Shown one piece after another: positions 7,320 through 18,107 of a DNA stretch of 48,545 nucleotides. The first letter of the stretch is position 1. The number at the start of each line of letters is the position of its first letter. Position numbers and translations under genes: made by a program. A model generated the notes under the pieces. It saw only the letters and a program-made list of their open reading frames with translations. It was not told where the DNA came from and searched no databases. Origin of the DNA: Pseudideonella sakaiensis (lineage in GTDB: Bacteria; Pseudomonadota; Gammaproteobacteria; Burkholderiales; Burkholderiaceae_C). Location: assembly GCF_001293525.1 (NCBI RefSeq), contig NZ_BBYR01000051.1, positions 1 through 48,545 on the forward strand, in the 5' to 3' direction.

Positions 7320-8009
7320 TCAGCGCAGTCCGCCGAACACCTTCTTCAGGATCGCGCTGCCGGTGCCGACCGGGTCGGCGCGGATCTTCTTCTCCTCCTC
7401 GCCGATCACGAGGTAGAGGCCGTCCAGCGCCTTGCCGGTGACGTACTGCTGCAGGTTGGCGTCCTGCTTGCGGACCAGGCCGAAGCCGGCCGCCTTGCCC
7501 GCCACCGCGTTGTACTTGTCGGCCAGCGCGAGGCGCTCGGTCTGCTGCGTGACGATGGGCAGGAAGCGCTCGGACAGCGGCTCACGCGTCTTTTCGGCGA
7601 AGAAGCGCGTCACGGAGTCGTCGCCACCGGAGAGGATGCGCCGGCCATCGTCCACGCTCATCGACTTGACGGCCGCGACCAGCAGGCTGCGCGCCTGCGG
7701 CACCGCCGCCTCGGCGGCGCGGTTCATCGTGGTCACGAGCTCGTCGACACGGCGCTGCTGGCCGGTGGCGCGCAGCAGCTTGGCCGCATCCTCGAGCACG
7801 CCCGGCAGCGGGATGCGCACCTTCGGGTTGCCGAGGAAGCCGTCGTTGCGGCCCAGCAGATCGACCGCGACCTGGGCGCCGCGCTCCAGCGCAGCGCGGA
7901 TGCCGGCGGCCGCATCGGTCTCGGTGAACTGCGCCCGCGCCGCCGGGCCGGCCAAGGCCAGCGCCGGCAGCAGGAACATCGATCGCTGGAACTGCCTGCG
8001 CCGCATCAT
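7320..8009 (-). CDS. DUF4197 domain-containing secreted protein
   Basis: A 229-residue protein with a signal peptide (basic MMRRRQF, then a hydrophobic stretch ending PAARAQ) and a DUF4197-like body: the GIRAALERGAQVAVDLLG start, the NPKVRIPLP motif, FFAEKT, and a C-terminal region ending ILKKVFGGLR. Function of the family is unknown; an exported location is likely. Two adjacent ATGs (8007-8009 and 8004-8006) follow a GGGAGGAC ribosome-binding site; the second has the better spacing. It is 17 bp downstream of lipA and may be the last gene of that operon. Confidence 0.85.
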   Translation of the reverse strand: MMRRRQFQRSMFLLPALALAGPAARAQFTETDAAAGIRAALERGAQVAVDLLGRNDGFLGNPKVRIPLPGVLEDAAKLLRATGQQRRVDELVTTMNRAAEAAVPQARSLLVAAVKSMSVDDGRRILSGGDDSVTRFFAEKTREPLSERFLPIVTQQTERLALADKYNAVAGKAAGFGLVRKQDANLQQYVTGKALDGLYLVIGEEEKKIRADPVGTGSAILKKVFGGLR

Positions 8010-8026
8010 CGTCCTCCCGCTGTCGC

Positions 8027-9016
8027 TCAGCCGGCGGTCACGCCGGCCGCATGGGCCTGCTCGTCGGCATGGTAGCTGCTGCGCACCATCGCCCCGACGG
8101 CGGCGTGCGAGAAGCCCATCGCCGCCGCCTCGCGCTCGAACATCCGGAAGGTGTCGGGGTGCACGTAGCGCCGCACCGGCAGGTGGTGGCCGCTGGGCGC
8201 GAGGTACTGGCCCAGCGTCAGCATGTCGATGCCGTGGGCGCGCATGTCGCGCATCACCGCCAGGATCTCCTCGTCGGTCTCGCCGAGCCCCACCATCAGC
8301 CCGCTCTTGGTGGGCACGTCGGGCGCGAAGGCCTTGAAGCGCTGCAGCAGGCTCAGGCTGTAGGCGTAGTCGGAGCCCGGGCGTGCCTCCTTGTACAGGC
8401 GCGGCACGGTCTCGAGGTTGTGGTTCATCACGTCCGGCGGCGCGGCCTTCAGGATCTCGAGCGCCCGGTCCATGCGTCCGCGGAAGTCGGGCGTCAGGAT
8501 CTCGATGCGGGTCTGCGGCGACTGCTCGCGCACGCGCCGGATGCATTCGACGAAGTGCGCCGCGCCGCCGTCGCGCAGGTCGTCGCGGTCCACGCTGGTG
8601 ATCACCACGTACTTGAGCTGCAGCGCGGCGATGGTCTTGGCGAGGTTGGCGGGCTCCTCGGCATCCAGCGGGTCGGGCCGGCCGTGGCCCACGTCGCAGA
8701 AGGGGCAGCGCCGGGTGCACTTGTCGCCCATGATCATGAAGGTCGCGGTGCCCTTGCCGAAGCACTCGCCGATGTTCGGGCAGGACGCTTCCTCGCAGAC
8801 GGTGTGCAGGCGGTGCTCGCGCAGGATGCGCTTGATGTCGTAGAAGCGCGTGGTCGGCGAGCCCGCCTTGACGCGGATCCAGTCCGGCTTCTTCAGCGTC
8901 TCGGCCGGCACCACCTTGATCGGGATGCGCGAGGTCTTGGCCTGCGCCTTCTGCTTGGCGCTGGCGTCGTAGGTCTCGGTCGGCAGGGCCGGGGGGGTGA
9001 CTTGCTCGGTGGACAT
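8027..9016 (-). CDS. lipA: Lipoyl synthase
   Basis: Radical-SAM enzyme that inserts two sulfurs into the octanoyl chain on lipoate-dependent proteins. The 329-residue protein has the auxiliary-cluster cysteines Cys74, Cys79 and Cys85 ([12 protein letters not shown]) and the radical-SAM motif CTRRCPFC (Cys100, Cys104, Cys107). Start ATG 9014-9016 gives the usual variable N-terminal extension. It lies 53 bp after lipB on the same strand, so octanoylation and sulfur insertion are probably co-expressed. Confidence 0.98.
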   Translation of the reverse strand: MSTEQVTPPALPTETYDASAKQKAQAKTSRIPIKVVPAETLKKPDWIRVKAGSPTTRFYDIKRILREHRLHTVCEEASCPNIGECFGKGTATFMIMGDKCTRRCPFCDVGHGRPDPLDAEEPANLAKTIAALQLKYVVITSVDRDDLRDGGAAHFVECIRRVREQSPQTRIEILTPDFRGRMDRALEILKAAPPDVMNHNLETVPRLYKEARPGSDYAYSLSLLQRFKAFAPDVPTKSGLMVGLGETDEEILAVMRDMRAHGIDMLTLGQYLAPSGHHLPVRRYVHPDTFRMFEREAAAMGFSHAAVGAMVRSSYHADEQAHAAGVTAG

Positions 9017-9069
9017 GTCGGAAAGCGGCCGCGCGTCGCGGCGCCTGCGGCCCGCCGGGTGCGGGCCGT

Positions 9070-9780
9070 TCAGGGGCTGAGGTGGGACACCAGGCGCCCG
9101 GCCAGCCGGTCGGCCACGTCGTCCCACCCCACGGCGAGGCCCAGTGTAGCCAAGTCGACCGTGTGCAGCCCGGCGTAGCCGCAGGGGTCGATGCGCTGGA
9201 AGGGGCCCAGGTCCATCGCGACGTTCAGCGCGAGGCCGTGGTAAGTGCGGTGCTGGGACACCTTGATGCCGAGCGCGGCGACCTTGCCGAGGCCGGCGAA
9301 GGGATCCGCAGCCGCCACGCCCAGGCGCTCGCGCGGGGGGGCGGCTTCCAGCGCGGCATGTCCCCGCGGATCGTCCAGCCGGACGTAGATGCCGGGCGCG
9401 CCCGGCACCCGGTGGCCCGTGATGCCGAAGGACTCCAGCGTCTTGAGCACCGCATGCTCGAGCCGGTAGACGTACTCCTTCACGTAGATGCGCAGTCGCC
9501 GCAGGTCCACCAGCGGGTAGGCGACGACCTGGCCGGGCCCGTGGTAGGTGACCTGGCCGCCGCGGTCGGTGCGCACCACGGGCACCTGCGGATCCGGCGC
9601 GTGCAGGTGCGCCTCGCGGCCCGCCAGCCCCAGCGTGTAGACCGGCGGGTGCTCGCACAGCCAGAGCTCGTCGGGCGGCCCGGCCTCGGTGGCGCCCGCA
9701 GCGATGCGCTCGGCCGTGTGCCGACGCATGGCCTCGAAGGTCGCCGCGTAGTCGACGCGGCCGAGCCGCCGCACGATCAT
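9070..9780 (-). CDS. lipB: Octanoyl-[acyl carrier protein]-protein octanoyltransferase
   Basis: Moves octanoate from acyl carrier protein to lipoyl domains, giving the substrate of LipA. The 236-residue sequence has the [12 protein letters not shown] motif (73-84), [12 protein letters not shown] with the catalytic Lys173, and IDPCGY with the catalytic Cys200. A stretch of about 30 residues around 136-165, rich in Ala/Pro/Gly, looks like an insertion between the RLDD strand and the catalytic Lys motif. It starts 8 bp after the ybeD stop, within dat-ybeD-lipB-lipA. Confidence 0.97.
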   Translation of the reverse strand: MIVRRLGRVDYAATFEAMRRHTAERIAAGATEAGPPDELWLCEHPPVYTLGLAGREAHLHAPDPQVPVVRTDRGGQVTYHGPGQVVAYPLVDLRRLRIYVKEYVYRLEHAVLKTLESFGITGHRVPGAPGIYVRLDDPRGHAALEAAPPRERLGVAAADPFAGLGKVAALGIKVSQHRTYHGLALNVAMDLGPFQRIDPCGYAGLHTVDLATLGLAVGWDDVADRLAGRLVSHLSP

Positions 9781-9788
9781 GCCGCGCC

Positions 9789-10064
9789 CTACAGCACCAC
9801 CTTGACCATCGGGTGGGTGGACAGCGTGCGGTACAGCTCGTCGAGCTGCTCGCGGCTGGTGGCGGTGACCGTCAGCGTGACGCCGAGGTACTTGTCGCCC
9901 TTGCTCGGGCGCAGCTCGACGGTCGAGGCGTCGAAGCCCGGGTCGAAGCGCTCGGCCACGCGCGTCATCGCGTGCACGAAGCCCTCGACGTTCAGACCCA
10001 TCACCTTGATCGGGAAGGCACTCGGGTACTCGATCAGCGATTCTTCGGGCGGGATCTCGCGCAT
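9789..10064 (-). CDS. ybeD: DUF493 (YbeD-like) protein
   Basis: A 91-residue protein matching the YbeD/DUF493 family, with the [15 protein letters not shown] start and a C-terminal [14 protein letters not shown]. The fold is a small alpha/beta regulatory-type domain of unknown role. As in Escherichia coli it lies between dacA and lipB. Here the dat gene is inserted between dacA and ybeD. ATG 10062-10064 is chosen because conserved sequence begins there; an upstream in-frame extension overlaps dat. Confidence 0.93.
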   Translation of the reverse strand: MREIPPEESLIEYPSAFPIKVMGLNVEGFVHAMTRVAERFDPGFDASTVELRPSKGDKYLGVTLTVTATSREQLDELYRTLSTHPMVKVVL

Positions 10065-10089
10065 GGCCGGCTCCAGGTTCAGCGGGGCG

Positions 10090-10977
10090 TCAGATCGACT
10101 GCGTCGACTTGGCGCGCACATAGGCCTCGTGCAGCCGCGCATACACCGGGCCGGGCTTGCCGCGCAGCGCGCCGTGGCCCACCGGCTGGCCGTCGATCGA
10201 GGTCACCGGCAGGATCTCCTTGGTCGCCGAGCTGAGCAGCACCTCGTCGGCACTCGCCACCTCGGCCTCCGCGATCGGCCGCAGGTTGTAGGCGATGCCC
10301 ACCTCCTCGCACAGCTCGCGGATCAGCTCGACGCGGATGCCCTCCAGCACGTGCTCGCTCTTCGGCGGGCCGAGCACCGCCCCCTCGCGCACGATCCAGA
10401 CGTTCGAGGCCGCGGCCTCCGTCAGGTGGCCGTCGCGGAACATGATGGTTTCCAGCGCGCCCTGGTCGGCGCTGATCTGGCGCGCCAGCACGTTGCCGAG
10501 CAGCGAAATGCTCTTGATGTCGCCGCGCTCCCAGCGGAAGTCGCGCGCCGTCACGCAGGCCACGCCGCGCTGGCGCTGCTCCGCGCCCGGGGCCTTCATC
10601 GGGTTGCACATCATGAACACGGTAGGCGTCAGGCCCTCCGGCATCACGTGGTCGCGCGGCGCGACGCCGCGCGTCACCTGCATGTAGACGACCTGGTCCT
10701 CGGCCCCGGTGCGCGCCGCCACCTCGTCGACCAGGCGACGGCAGCGCTCGAGCCAGCCGTCGCGGGTCAGCGGGTTCGGGATGCGCAGCTTGCCGAGGCT
10801 CCGTTCGAGCCTCGCCATGTGCTCGGCGAAGCGGAACAGGCGGCGGCCGTACACGGGCACCACCTCGTAGATGCCGTCGCCGAGCACGAAGCCGCGGTCC
10901 AGCACCGAGACCTTGGCCTCGGCGAGCGGGAGGTAGTCGCCGTTCAGGTAGCAGATCGAGTCGGGCAGCGCGGTCAT
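10090..10977 (-). CDS. dat: D-amino acid aminotransferase
   Basis: A 295-residue fold-type IV PLP enzyme that exchanges amino groups between D-amino acids and 2-oxoacids, usually D-alanine and 2-oxoglutarate. RGDIKSISLLGNVLA places the PLP-binding Lys at 155, and LTEAAASNVW places the family Glu at 187. Start MTALPDSICYLNGDYLP matches related proteins. It lies between a D-Ala-D-Ala carboxypeptidase gene and ybeD, consistent with recycling of D-alanine or supply of D-glutamate. Branched-chain aminotransferase or aminodeoxychorismate lyase activity is less likely. Confidence 0.92.
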   Translation of the reverse strand: MTALPDSICYLNGDYLPLAEAKVSVLDRGFVLGDGIYEVVPVYGRRLFRFAEHMARLERSLGKLRIPNPLTRDGWLERCRRLVDEVAARTGAEDQVVYMQVTRGVAPRDHVMPEGLTPTVFMMCNPMKAPGAEQRQRGVACVTARDFRWERGDIKSISLLGNVLARQISADQGALETIMFRDGHLTEAAASNVWIVREGAVLGPPKSEHVLEGIRVELIRELCEEVGIAYNLRPIAEAEVASADEVLLSSATKEILPVTSIDGQPVGHGALRGKPGPVYARLHEAYVRAKSTQSI

Positions 10978-11014
10978 GGGCGTTCCAGGTCGGGGGCCGG
11001 GGCGGCTGATCAGC

Positions 11015-12247
11015 TTACTTGATCCACAGACGCAGCGCGTCCCACGCGCGGCCGAGCAGGCCGGCCTGCGGCACCTCGTCCATCACCACCAGCGGGATCT
11101 GCGTGACCGGTGCGCCGCCCGCGGTCGTCACCTTCAGCGTGCCCACCGCCTGGCCCGCGGCCAGCGGCGCGACCAGCGGGTCGCTGCGCTCGATCGCGGT
11201 CTGCAGGCGCGCCGCCTCGCCGCGCGGCACCGTCACGAAGACGGCGCCCTGGGCACCCAGGCGGACCTGGCTGGCACGGCCCTTCCAGACCGGGACCGTG
11301 GCCATCGGCTTGTCCTGCTCGAACAGGCGCACCGTCTCGAAGGCCTGGAAGCCCCAGTTCAGCAGCTTCTGGCTCTCGTTCGCGCGCGCCTCCATCGACG
11401 CGGTGTTCAGCACCACGCTGAGCAGGCGCCGCTTGCCGGGCGCGTCGCCGCTGGCGCCGAGGTTCGGGAACTCGCGCTGCGCGCTGGCGATCAGGCAGTA
11501 GCCGGCGGCCTCGGTGTAGCCGGTCTTCATGCCGTCCACGCTCGGGTCGCGGCGCAGCAGCAGGTTGCGGTTCGGCTGGGTGATCGCGTTGTAGCGGTAC
11601 TCCTTGGTGGAGTAGTACGGGTAGAACTCGGGGAAGTCGCGGATGATGCGGCTGGCGATCACCGCCAGCTCGCGTGCGGTGCTCTTGTGGCCGGGCTCGG
11701 TGAGGCCGGTCACGTTCTTGAAGCTGGTGTTCTTCAGGCCGAAGGCCTGGGCCTGGCGGTTCATCATGCCGACGAACTGCTCGACGCTGCCGGCCACGCC
11801 CTCGGCCAGCGCCACGGAGGCGTCGTTGCCGCTCTGCACGATCATGCCGCGCAGCAGCTCGTCCACCTTCGGCGTCATCGTGGTGTCGATGAACATCAGC
11901 GAGCCGCCACCCTTGCGCTCGTCCCAGGCGCGGCGCGAGACGGGCAGGGTCTGCTCCAGCGACAGCTTCTTGTCGCGGATCGCGCCGAACACGACATACG
12001 CCGTCATCAGCTTGGTCAGCGAGGCCGGGTCGGCCGGGGCGTCGGCATCGCGCTCGGCCAGGGTCTGCTGGCTCGTCAGGTCGAGCAGCAGGTAGTGGCG
12101 CGCGGCGATTTCGGGCGGCTGCGGCGCCTGGGCCTGCGCCGCGGGCAGCGCCGCGGCGACACCGGCGAGCGCGAGCAGCGCGCGGGCGGCGAGTTGGCGC
12201 CAGGAAGTGAGGGCAGGCGCCGGGGCGCCAGGGGTCAGGACAGTCAT
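11015..12247 (-). CDS. D-alanyl-D-alanine carboxypeptidase (PBP5/6 family)
   Basis: Trims the terminal D-Ala from peptidoglycan pentapeptides in the periplasm. The 410-residue protein has a signal peptide ending near PAAQAQA (about residue 40), SLTK with catalytic Ser76 and Lys79, SGN at 139-141 and KTG at 241-243, then the beta-rich PBP5 C-terminal domain. The C-terminal helix DALRLWIK could be the membrane anchor. It is the DacA/DacC type. It is followed 37 bp later by dat on the same strand. The released D-Ala and the D-amino acid aminotransferase make a plausible functional pair. Confidence 0.95.
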   Translation of the reverse strand: MTVLTPGAPAPALTSWRQLAARALLALAGVAAALPAAQAQAPQPPEIAARHYLLLDLTSQQTLAERDADAPADPASLTKLMTAYVVFGAIRDKKLSLEQTLPVSRRAWDERKGGGSLMFIDTTMTPKVDELLRGMIVQSGNDASVALAEGVAGSVEQFVGMMNRQAQAFGLKNTSFKNVTGLTEPGHKSTARELAVIASRIIRDFPEFYPYYSTKEYRYNAITQPNRNLLLRRDPSVDGMKTGYTEAAGYCLIASAQREFPNLGASGDAPGKRRLLSVVLNTASMEARANESQKLLNWGFQAFETVRLFEQDKPMATVPVWKGRASQVRLGAQGAVFVTVPRGEAARLQTAIERSDPLVAPLAAGQAVGTLKVTTAGGAPVTQIPLVVMDEVPQAGLLGRAWDALRLWIK

Positions 12248-12342
12248 TGAAGCTCGGAGGGAGACGGGTTCGGGCCGGAGGCTCCCGGCCCGGCGATCGG
12301 GCCGGACGGCACCGCGTGCGACCGCGGGCCGGCGGCGGAAGT

Positions 12343-12972
12343 TCACCCGGCGGGTGCCTGCAGCTGCTGGACGACCACCCGCCGCAGCAGCGGCAGCTGG
12401 CCGTGGAAGAAATGGCCGACGCCGGGCAGCACCGTCACCGGCAGGGACTGCGGACGCGCCCAGTCGAACGTGGCCGACAGCGGCACGACCTCGTCGGCCT
12501 CGCCGTGCACCACGACCGTGTCCGCGGGCACGGCCGGCAGCTGCTGCTTCTGCGTCGACGGGCCGACCAGCACCAGGCGGCGCGGGCGTCGATCGGCCGG
12601 CAGCCGGTCGGCCGCCGCGGCGGCGACGTAGCCGCCGAACGAGAAGCCGGCCAGCACCGCCAGCGGCCCGGCGGCCTGCTGCGAGGCCACCACCGCCAGC
12701 GCATCGTCGACCTCGCCGCGGCCCTCGTCCCAGGTGCCGGCCGAGCCTCCGACGCCGCGGAAATTGAAGCGCACGCTGCGCAGCCCGAGCTGCACCATGG
12801 CGCGCGCCAGCGTCTGCGCGACCTTGTTGTCCATCGTCCCCCCGTGCAGCGGGTGCGGGTGGCAGACGACGGCGACGCCCAGCACCGGCGTGCCCGACGG
12901 AGGCTCGTCGATCGCGCATTCGAGCACGCCGGCAGGGCCGGCCACGGTCAGGCGCTGGGTCTGCGAATTCAT
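12343..12972 (-). CDS. Alpha/beta hydrolase (dienelactone-hydrolase-like)
   Basis: A 209-residue cytoplasmic alpha/beta hydrolase. It has the subgroup signature CHPHPLHGGTMDNKV (about 37-51), FNFRGVGGSAG, the nucleophile elbow GFSFGG (Ser111), an Asp in VVHGEADEVVPL and a His in GVGHFFHG. Proteins with this signature are common in proteobacteria but their substrates are unknown. It is 58 bp downstream of the ferredoxin-like gene on the same strand. Confidence 0.88.
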   Translation of the reverse strand: MNSQTQRLTVAGPAGVLECAIDEPPSGTPVLGVAVVCHPHPLHGGTMDNKVAQTLARAMVQLGLRSVRFNFRGVGGSAGTWDEGRGEVDDALAVVASQQAAGPLAVLAGFSFGGYVAAAAADRLPADRRPRRLVLVGPSTQKQQLPAVPADTVVVHGEADEVVPLSATFDWARPQSLPVTVLPGVGHFFHGQLPLLRRVVVQQLQAPAG

Positions 12973-13030
12973 GGCGGGGAAGATCGGGGGCCGCGGCGGC
13001 CGGAGGAACGCGGGCAGCGGGGCGCGGCGT

Positions 13031-13357
13031 TCAGCGGCCGACGTCCGGCGGCAGCAGCAGCCGCTCGACCACGCGGCCCTGCTTCAGGTGGCTGTCGACG
13101 ATCTCGTCGATGTCGTGCCGGTCGACGAAGGTGTACCAGACGGCCTCGGGGTAGACCACCGCCACCGGCCCGCCGGCGCAGCGGTCCAGGCAGCCCGCCT
13201 TGTTCACCCGCACGCCGCCGCGACCCGCGAGGCCTTCGGCCTTGACACGCGACTTGCAGTGCTCGAAGGCCGCCTGCGCGCCCTGCTGGGCACACGCCGC
13301 TTCGCCATTCTCCCGCTGGTTCAGGCAGAAGAAGACGTGCCGCTCGTAATAGCTCAT
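13031..13357 (-). CDS. Thioredoxin-fold [2Fe-2S] ferredoxin-like protein
   Basis: A 108-residue protein with the spaced cysteines of thioredoxin-like [2Fe-2S] proteins: Cys11, Cys22, Cys56 and Cys60 (CLDRC), plus an extra Cys34. The HVFFCLN start and the GPVAVVYPE segment fit the (2Fe-2S) ferredoxin domain family. It likely works as a cytoplasmic electron carrier or cluster protein; its partner is unknown. TAGAAT (13365-13370) is 7 nt before the ATG and no Shine-Dalgarno is seen. It overlaps no neighbour and starts 10 bp after the VanZ gene ends. Confidence 0.9.
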   Translation of the reverse strand: MSYYERHVFFCLNQRENGEAACAQQGAQAAFEHCKSRVKAEGLAGRGGVRVNKAGCLDRCAGGPVAVVYPEAVWYTFVDRHDIDEIVDSHLKQGRVVERLLLPPDVGR

Positions 13358-13367
13358 GCGCCGGATT

Positions 13368-14522
13368 CTACGGCGCAGGCAGCTGCGAGTCGCGGCGCAG
13401 CGGCCGCTCCCGCGGCGCGCCGATCGCCGTCAGGAGGTAGACCATCGCCGCATAGGGCCACAGCCAGCCCACCCACTGGGCCGCGCCGTGGAAGCGGATG
13501 AAGCGCCCCTGCTCCCAGCCCTGCAGGCTCTGCGCGTAGTACGGGTCGGTGGGCGCCTGGGTGACCAGCGCCACCAGCGCCGTGAGCACCACCAGCGCCA
13601 TCGCAGCCGCGGCCCGCCTCGGCAGCGGCGCCATCAGCAGCGCCAGCAGCGCACCGACCGCGAGCGCGCTCAGCGCGGCCGGCGTCGCCCAGGTCAGCGC
13701 ATGCTGGGGCGCGAAGTTCAAGGCGGTCGACAGGGTGGTCGCGCCGGTGCCGAGCACCAGTGCCCCCGCGCAGAGCACGCTGCGCCGCCAGCCCGGCGGC
13801 GAGATCGCGTAGGCCAGCAGGCAGGGGCCCAGCAGCCCGAGCGCCACCGCGAGGAAGTCGCCGGCCGGGGTCAGCCCGGCTGCGCTCGCGCCCGATTGCA
13901 GCCACTCGCGGGACCAGGCCTCCGCCGAGCTGCCTTCCAGCGCGTCCAGCACCGCCTCGCGCACGCGCGGAATCACCTGCCCGACGCCCAGCGGCAGCGG
14001 CAGCGGGAACAGCAGCCCGATCGGCCACAGCACCAGCAGCACCAGGCCGCCGGCCGAGCGCCGCGCGAACCAGCGGTCGCGCAGGGTCTGCCAGCGCGCG
14101 ATGCCGCCGCGCACCTGCGCCACCACGCCGAGGCCCGCGCCGAGCGCGGCCCCGAGCGTGTTCAGTGCGAGGTCGACGTTCGACGCGACGCGCTGCGGCA
14201 GGAAGTTCTGCAGCGTCTCCATCGACGCACTGAGCAGCAGCGCCGCCAGCGTGGCCGCCAGCCACGCCTGGCGCGCCCGCCAGCCGTTGCGCACCCCCGC
14301 CAGGAACAGCAGCGCGCCGAACGGCATGTAGCCGAGCAGGTTGGACACCAGGTCGAAGCCGGTCCACCAGCGCGGCCAGGGCAGGCCCAGGTAGTGGCCC
14401 AGCGAGACGGAGGGCCAGCGCCAGCCCTCGAAGGGGTAGAGGCTCGCGTAGACGATCAGCGCGCCGTACAGCAGCGTCAGCGGAACTGCCGAACTGCGGT
14501 GGCGTGCGACCGGCCGGGCCAC
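13368..14522 (-). CDS. VanZ family membrane protein
   Basis: A 384-residue polytopic membrane protein. The first third is VanZ-like: the YASLYPFEGW start, the DLVSNLLGYMPFGALLF motif and ETLQNFLPQRVASNVDLALNTLGAALG. The remainder carries several further hydrophobic segments and a C-terminal region with YYAQSLQGWEQGRFIRFHGAAQWVG-type sequence. The GTG at 14520-14522 is chosen: it lies 4 nt after the hemJ stop and just before conserved sequence. Function is unknown; VanZ proteins are linked to envelope antibiotic tolerance only in some Gram-positives. Confidence 0.8.
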   Translation of the reverse strand: MARPVARHRSSAVPLTLLYGALIVYASLYPFEGWRWPSVSLGHYLGLPWPRWWTGFDLVSNLLGYMPFGALLFLAGVRNGWRARQAWLAATLAALLLSASMETLQNFLPQRVASNVDLALNTLGAALGAGLGVVAQVRGGIARWQTLRDRWFARRSAGGLVLLVLWPIGLLFPLPLPLGVGQVIPRVREAVLDALEGSSAEAWSREWLQSGASAAGLTPAGDFLAVALGLLGPCLLAYAISPPGWRRSVLCAGALVLGTGATTLSTALNFAPQHALTWATPAALSALAVGALLALLMAPLPRRAAAAMALVVLTALVALVTQAPTDPYYAQSLQGWEQGRFIRFHGAAQWVGWLWPYAAMVYLLTAIGAPRERPLRRDSQLPAP

Positions 14523-14526
14523 GGTG

Positions 14527-16078
<1,552 letters not shown>

Positions 16079-16098
16079 GGCGGGCCGCCCCCCGCGCG

Positions 16099-17190
16099 AT
16101 GCGCGTCTTCCACGTCGACGGCGAGCAGGCGCTCGAGCTGGCCGACCTGCCGGCGTCCGCGCCGGCCGAGGGCTGGCTCTGGGTCGGCGTCCCGCGCGGC
16201 GAGTTCGGGCAGCGCACCGCCGAGGTCCAGGCCGCGCTGCAGCGCTGGACCGGGTCGGCCCTGGTGGACCTGCACGTCAGCGACCTGCTGAACGAGCAGC
16301 TGCCCTCGCACTTCGAATCCACGACCTGGTACGACCTGCTGGTGTTCCGCCGGCTCGCGGCGGGCGCCCGGGCCACGGAGGGGGCGGCCGCACCGGCCCG
16401 TACGGACCCGGCACCGGCGGCCCCCACGCTCGAGGCGATCGACACCAGCCCGGTGGGCTTCGTGCTGTTCGACCGCGTGCTGCTGAGCGTGCACCCCGAC
16501 GACTGCGTGGTGCGAGATTTCTTCGCCGGCCGCATGGCCCAGGCCACCCAGGCGACCGATCCGCGCGTGGGCACCCGGCTGCCGCCCAGCGCGGCCGACC
16601 TGATGCTGCGCATGGTCAACCACGTGGTCGACGGCTACCTCGCATTGCGCCGGCTGCTGACGCGCCAGCTCGGCCAGCTCCAGCAGGCCCTGTTCGACCC
16701 CAAGCGCCGCCTCGACTGGCAGGTGCTGCTGGCCTCGCGCGACCTGCTGCACCAGCTGGAAGACACCTGCGAGGACCAGCGCGCGGCGATCGTCGAGTGG
16801 ATCGACGCGCTGGAGGAATGGCCGCCCGAGACGGACGAGGCCGCGCGCCGCGAGCGCGAGCTGCTGCGCGTGCGCTCGCGCGACGTGCTCGAGCACGTGG
16901 AGCGCGTGCTCAGCCACGTGCGCCGGCTCGAAGGCTCGGCCGAGACCGCGGTGCAGATGCACTTCTCGGCGCAGGGCGACCGCACCAACCAGGTCATGCG
17001 CACCCTCACCGTGCTGACCGCGATCTTCCTGCCGCTGAACCTGGTCACCGGCTTCTTCGGCATGAACTTCGACGGGCTGCCGCTGGTGCACACGCTGGCC
17101 GGTTTCTGGATCGTGGTCGGCCTGCTGGTGGGGATCGGCGTGTCGCTGAGCTGGTTCTTCTGGCGCAAGCGCTACCTGGGCACCCATTGA
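16099..17190 (+). CDS. CorA-family divalent cation transporter
   Basis: A 363-residue CorA/ZntB-type inner-membrane channel for magnesium or related divalent ions. A long cytoplasmic domain with coiled-coil helices (about 170-295) precedes two C-terminal membrane helices; the first ends in the signature FGMNF (GMN 321-323) and the last is followed by a basic tail. An Ala/Pro-rich loop (about 93-115) interrupts the N-terminal domain. It starts 20 bp after hemB. Its stop overlaps the TTG start of the next gene. Confidence 0.92.
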   Translation: MRVFHVDGEQALELADLPASAPAEGWLWVGVPRGEFGQRTAEVQAALQRWTGSALVDLHVSDLLNEQLPSHFESTTWYDLLVFRRLAAGARATEGAAAPARTDPAPAAPTLEAIDTSPVGFVLFDRVLLSVHPDDCVVRDFFAGRMAQATQATDPRVGTRLPPSAADLMLRMVNHVVDGYLALRRLLTRQLGQLQQALFDPKRRLDWQVLLASRDLLHQLEDTCEDQRAAIVEWIDALEEWPPETDEAARRERELLRVRSRDVLEHVERVLSHVRRLEGSAETAVQMHFSAQGDRTNQVMRTLTVLTAIFLPLNLVTGFFGMNFDGLPLVHTLAGFWIVVGLLVGIGVSLSWFFWRKRYLGTH

Positions 17191-18107
17191 GCGCACCGGG
17201 CACCCCCGCGGTCGCGTTCGACCGGCGCCAGCTGGTGCTGCTGGCGCTGCTGACCCTCGTCTGGGGGCTGAACTGGCCCGTGATGAAGCTCGGCGTCAGC
17301 ACCTATCCGCCGCTGTCCTTCCGGGCGCTCTCGATGTGGCTGGGCCTGCCGGTGCTGTGGGCCGCGCTGCGCTGGCAGCGCCTGCCGCTGGCGGTGCCGC
17401 GCGCGCACTGGCCGGCGCTGGCCCGGCTGACGCTGACCAACATGCTGGTCTGGCACGTCGCGATGATCCTCGCGCTGCCGACGCTGTCGTCCGGTCGCGC
17501 CGCCATCCTCGGCTACACCATGCCGGTGTTCGCGGCGCTGTGGGGGCTCGCGCTGTACGGCGAGCGGCTGCGTGGCCGCCAGGCCTGGGGCGTGGCGGCG
17601 GCCGGGCTGGGCGTGACGCTGCTGCTCTGGCACGAGCTGGGCCGCATGGCCGGCAGCCCCGCGGGCGTCGGCGGCATGCTGCTGGCGGCGGTGGTGTGGG
17701 CGCTCGGCACCCAGCAACTGCGCCGCACCACGCTGCCCGAGCCGACGCTGACCCTGGTGTGGTGGATGAGCGTGGCCACCACGCTGGCCATGAGCGCGCT
17801 GGCCTGGGCGCTGGAGCGCGGGCGCTGGGGCCCGGTGCCGCCGGCGGCCGTCGGCGCCATCGTCTACAACGCCGTGCTGATCTTCGGCTTCGCGCAGCCG
17901 GCCTGGCTGCTGCTCGCGCGGGCGCTGCCGCCGATGGCCTCGAGCCTCAGCGTGATGATGATCCCGGTGCTGGGCGTCGTCTCGGGCGCGCTGTGGCTGG
18001 GCGAGCGCCTGCACTGGCAGGACGCCGCGGCGCTGCTGCTGATGGGCGTGGCGATCGGCTCGGTGCTGTGGCCGGCGCGCGCCGCCGCCGCTCAGCGCGG
18101 CGCGTAG
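17187..18107 (+). CDS. EamA/DMT-family transporter
   Basis: A 306-residue drug/metabolite transporter family protein with about ten hydrophobic segments in two EamA repeats: LALLTLVWGLNWPVMKLG opens the first, and the second ends with IPVLGVVSGALWLGERL. The substrate is unknown; it is probably an exporter of small metabolites. The TTG start overlaps the corA stop (TTGA), implying coupled translation. The 3' end overlaps the convergent ybeY gene by 16 bp. Confidence 0.88.
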   Translation: MSAPGTPAVAFDRRQLVLLALLTLVWGLNWPVMKLGVSTYPPLSFRALSMWLGLPVLWAALRWQRLPLAVPRAHWPALARLTLTNMLVWHVAMILALPTLSSGRAAILGYTMPVFAALWGLALYGERLRGRQAWGVAAAGLGVTLLLWHELGRMAGSPAGVGGMLLAAVVWALGTQQLRRTTLPEPTLTLVWWMSVATTLAMSALAWALERGRWGPVPPAAVGAIVYNAVLIFGFAQPAWLLLARALPPMASSLSVMMIPVLGVVSGALWLGERLHWQDAAALLLMGVAIGSVLWPARAAAAQRGA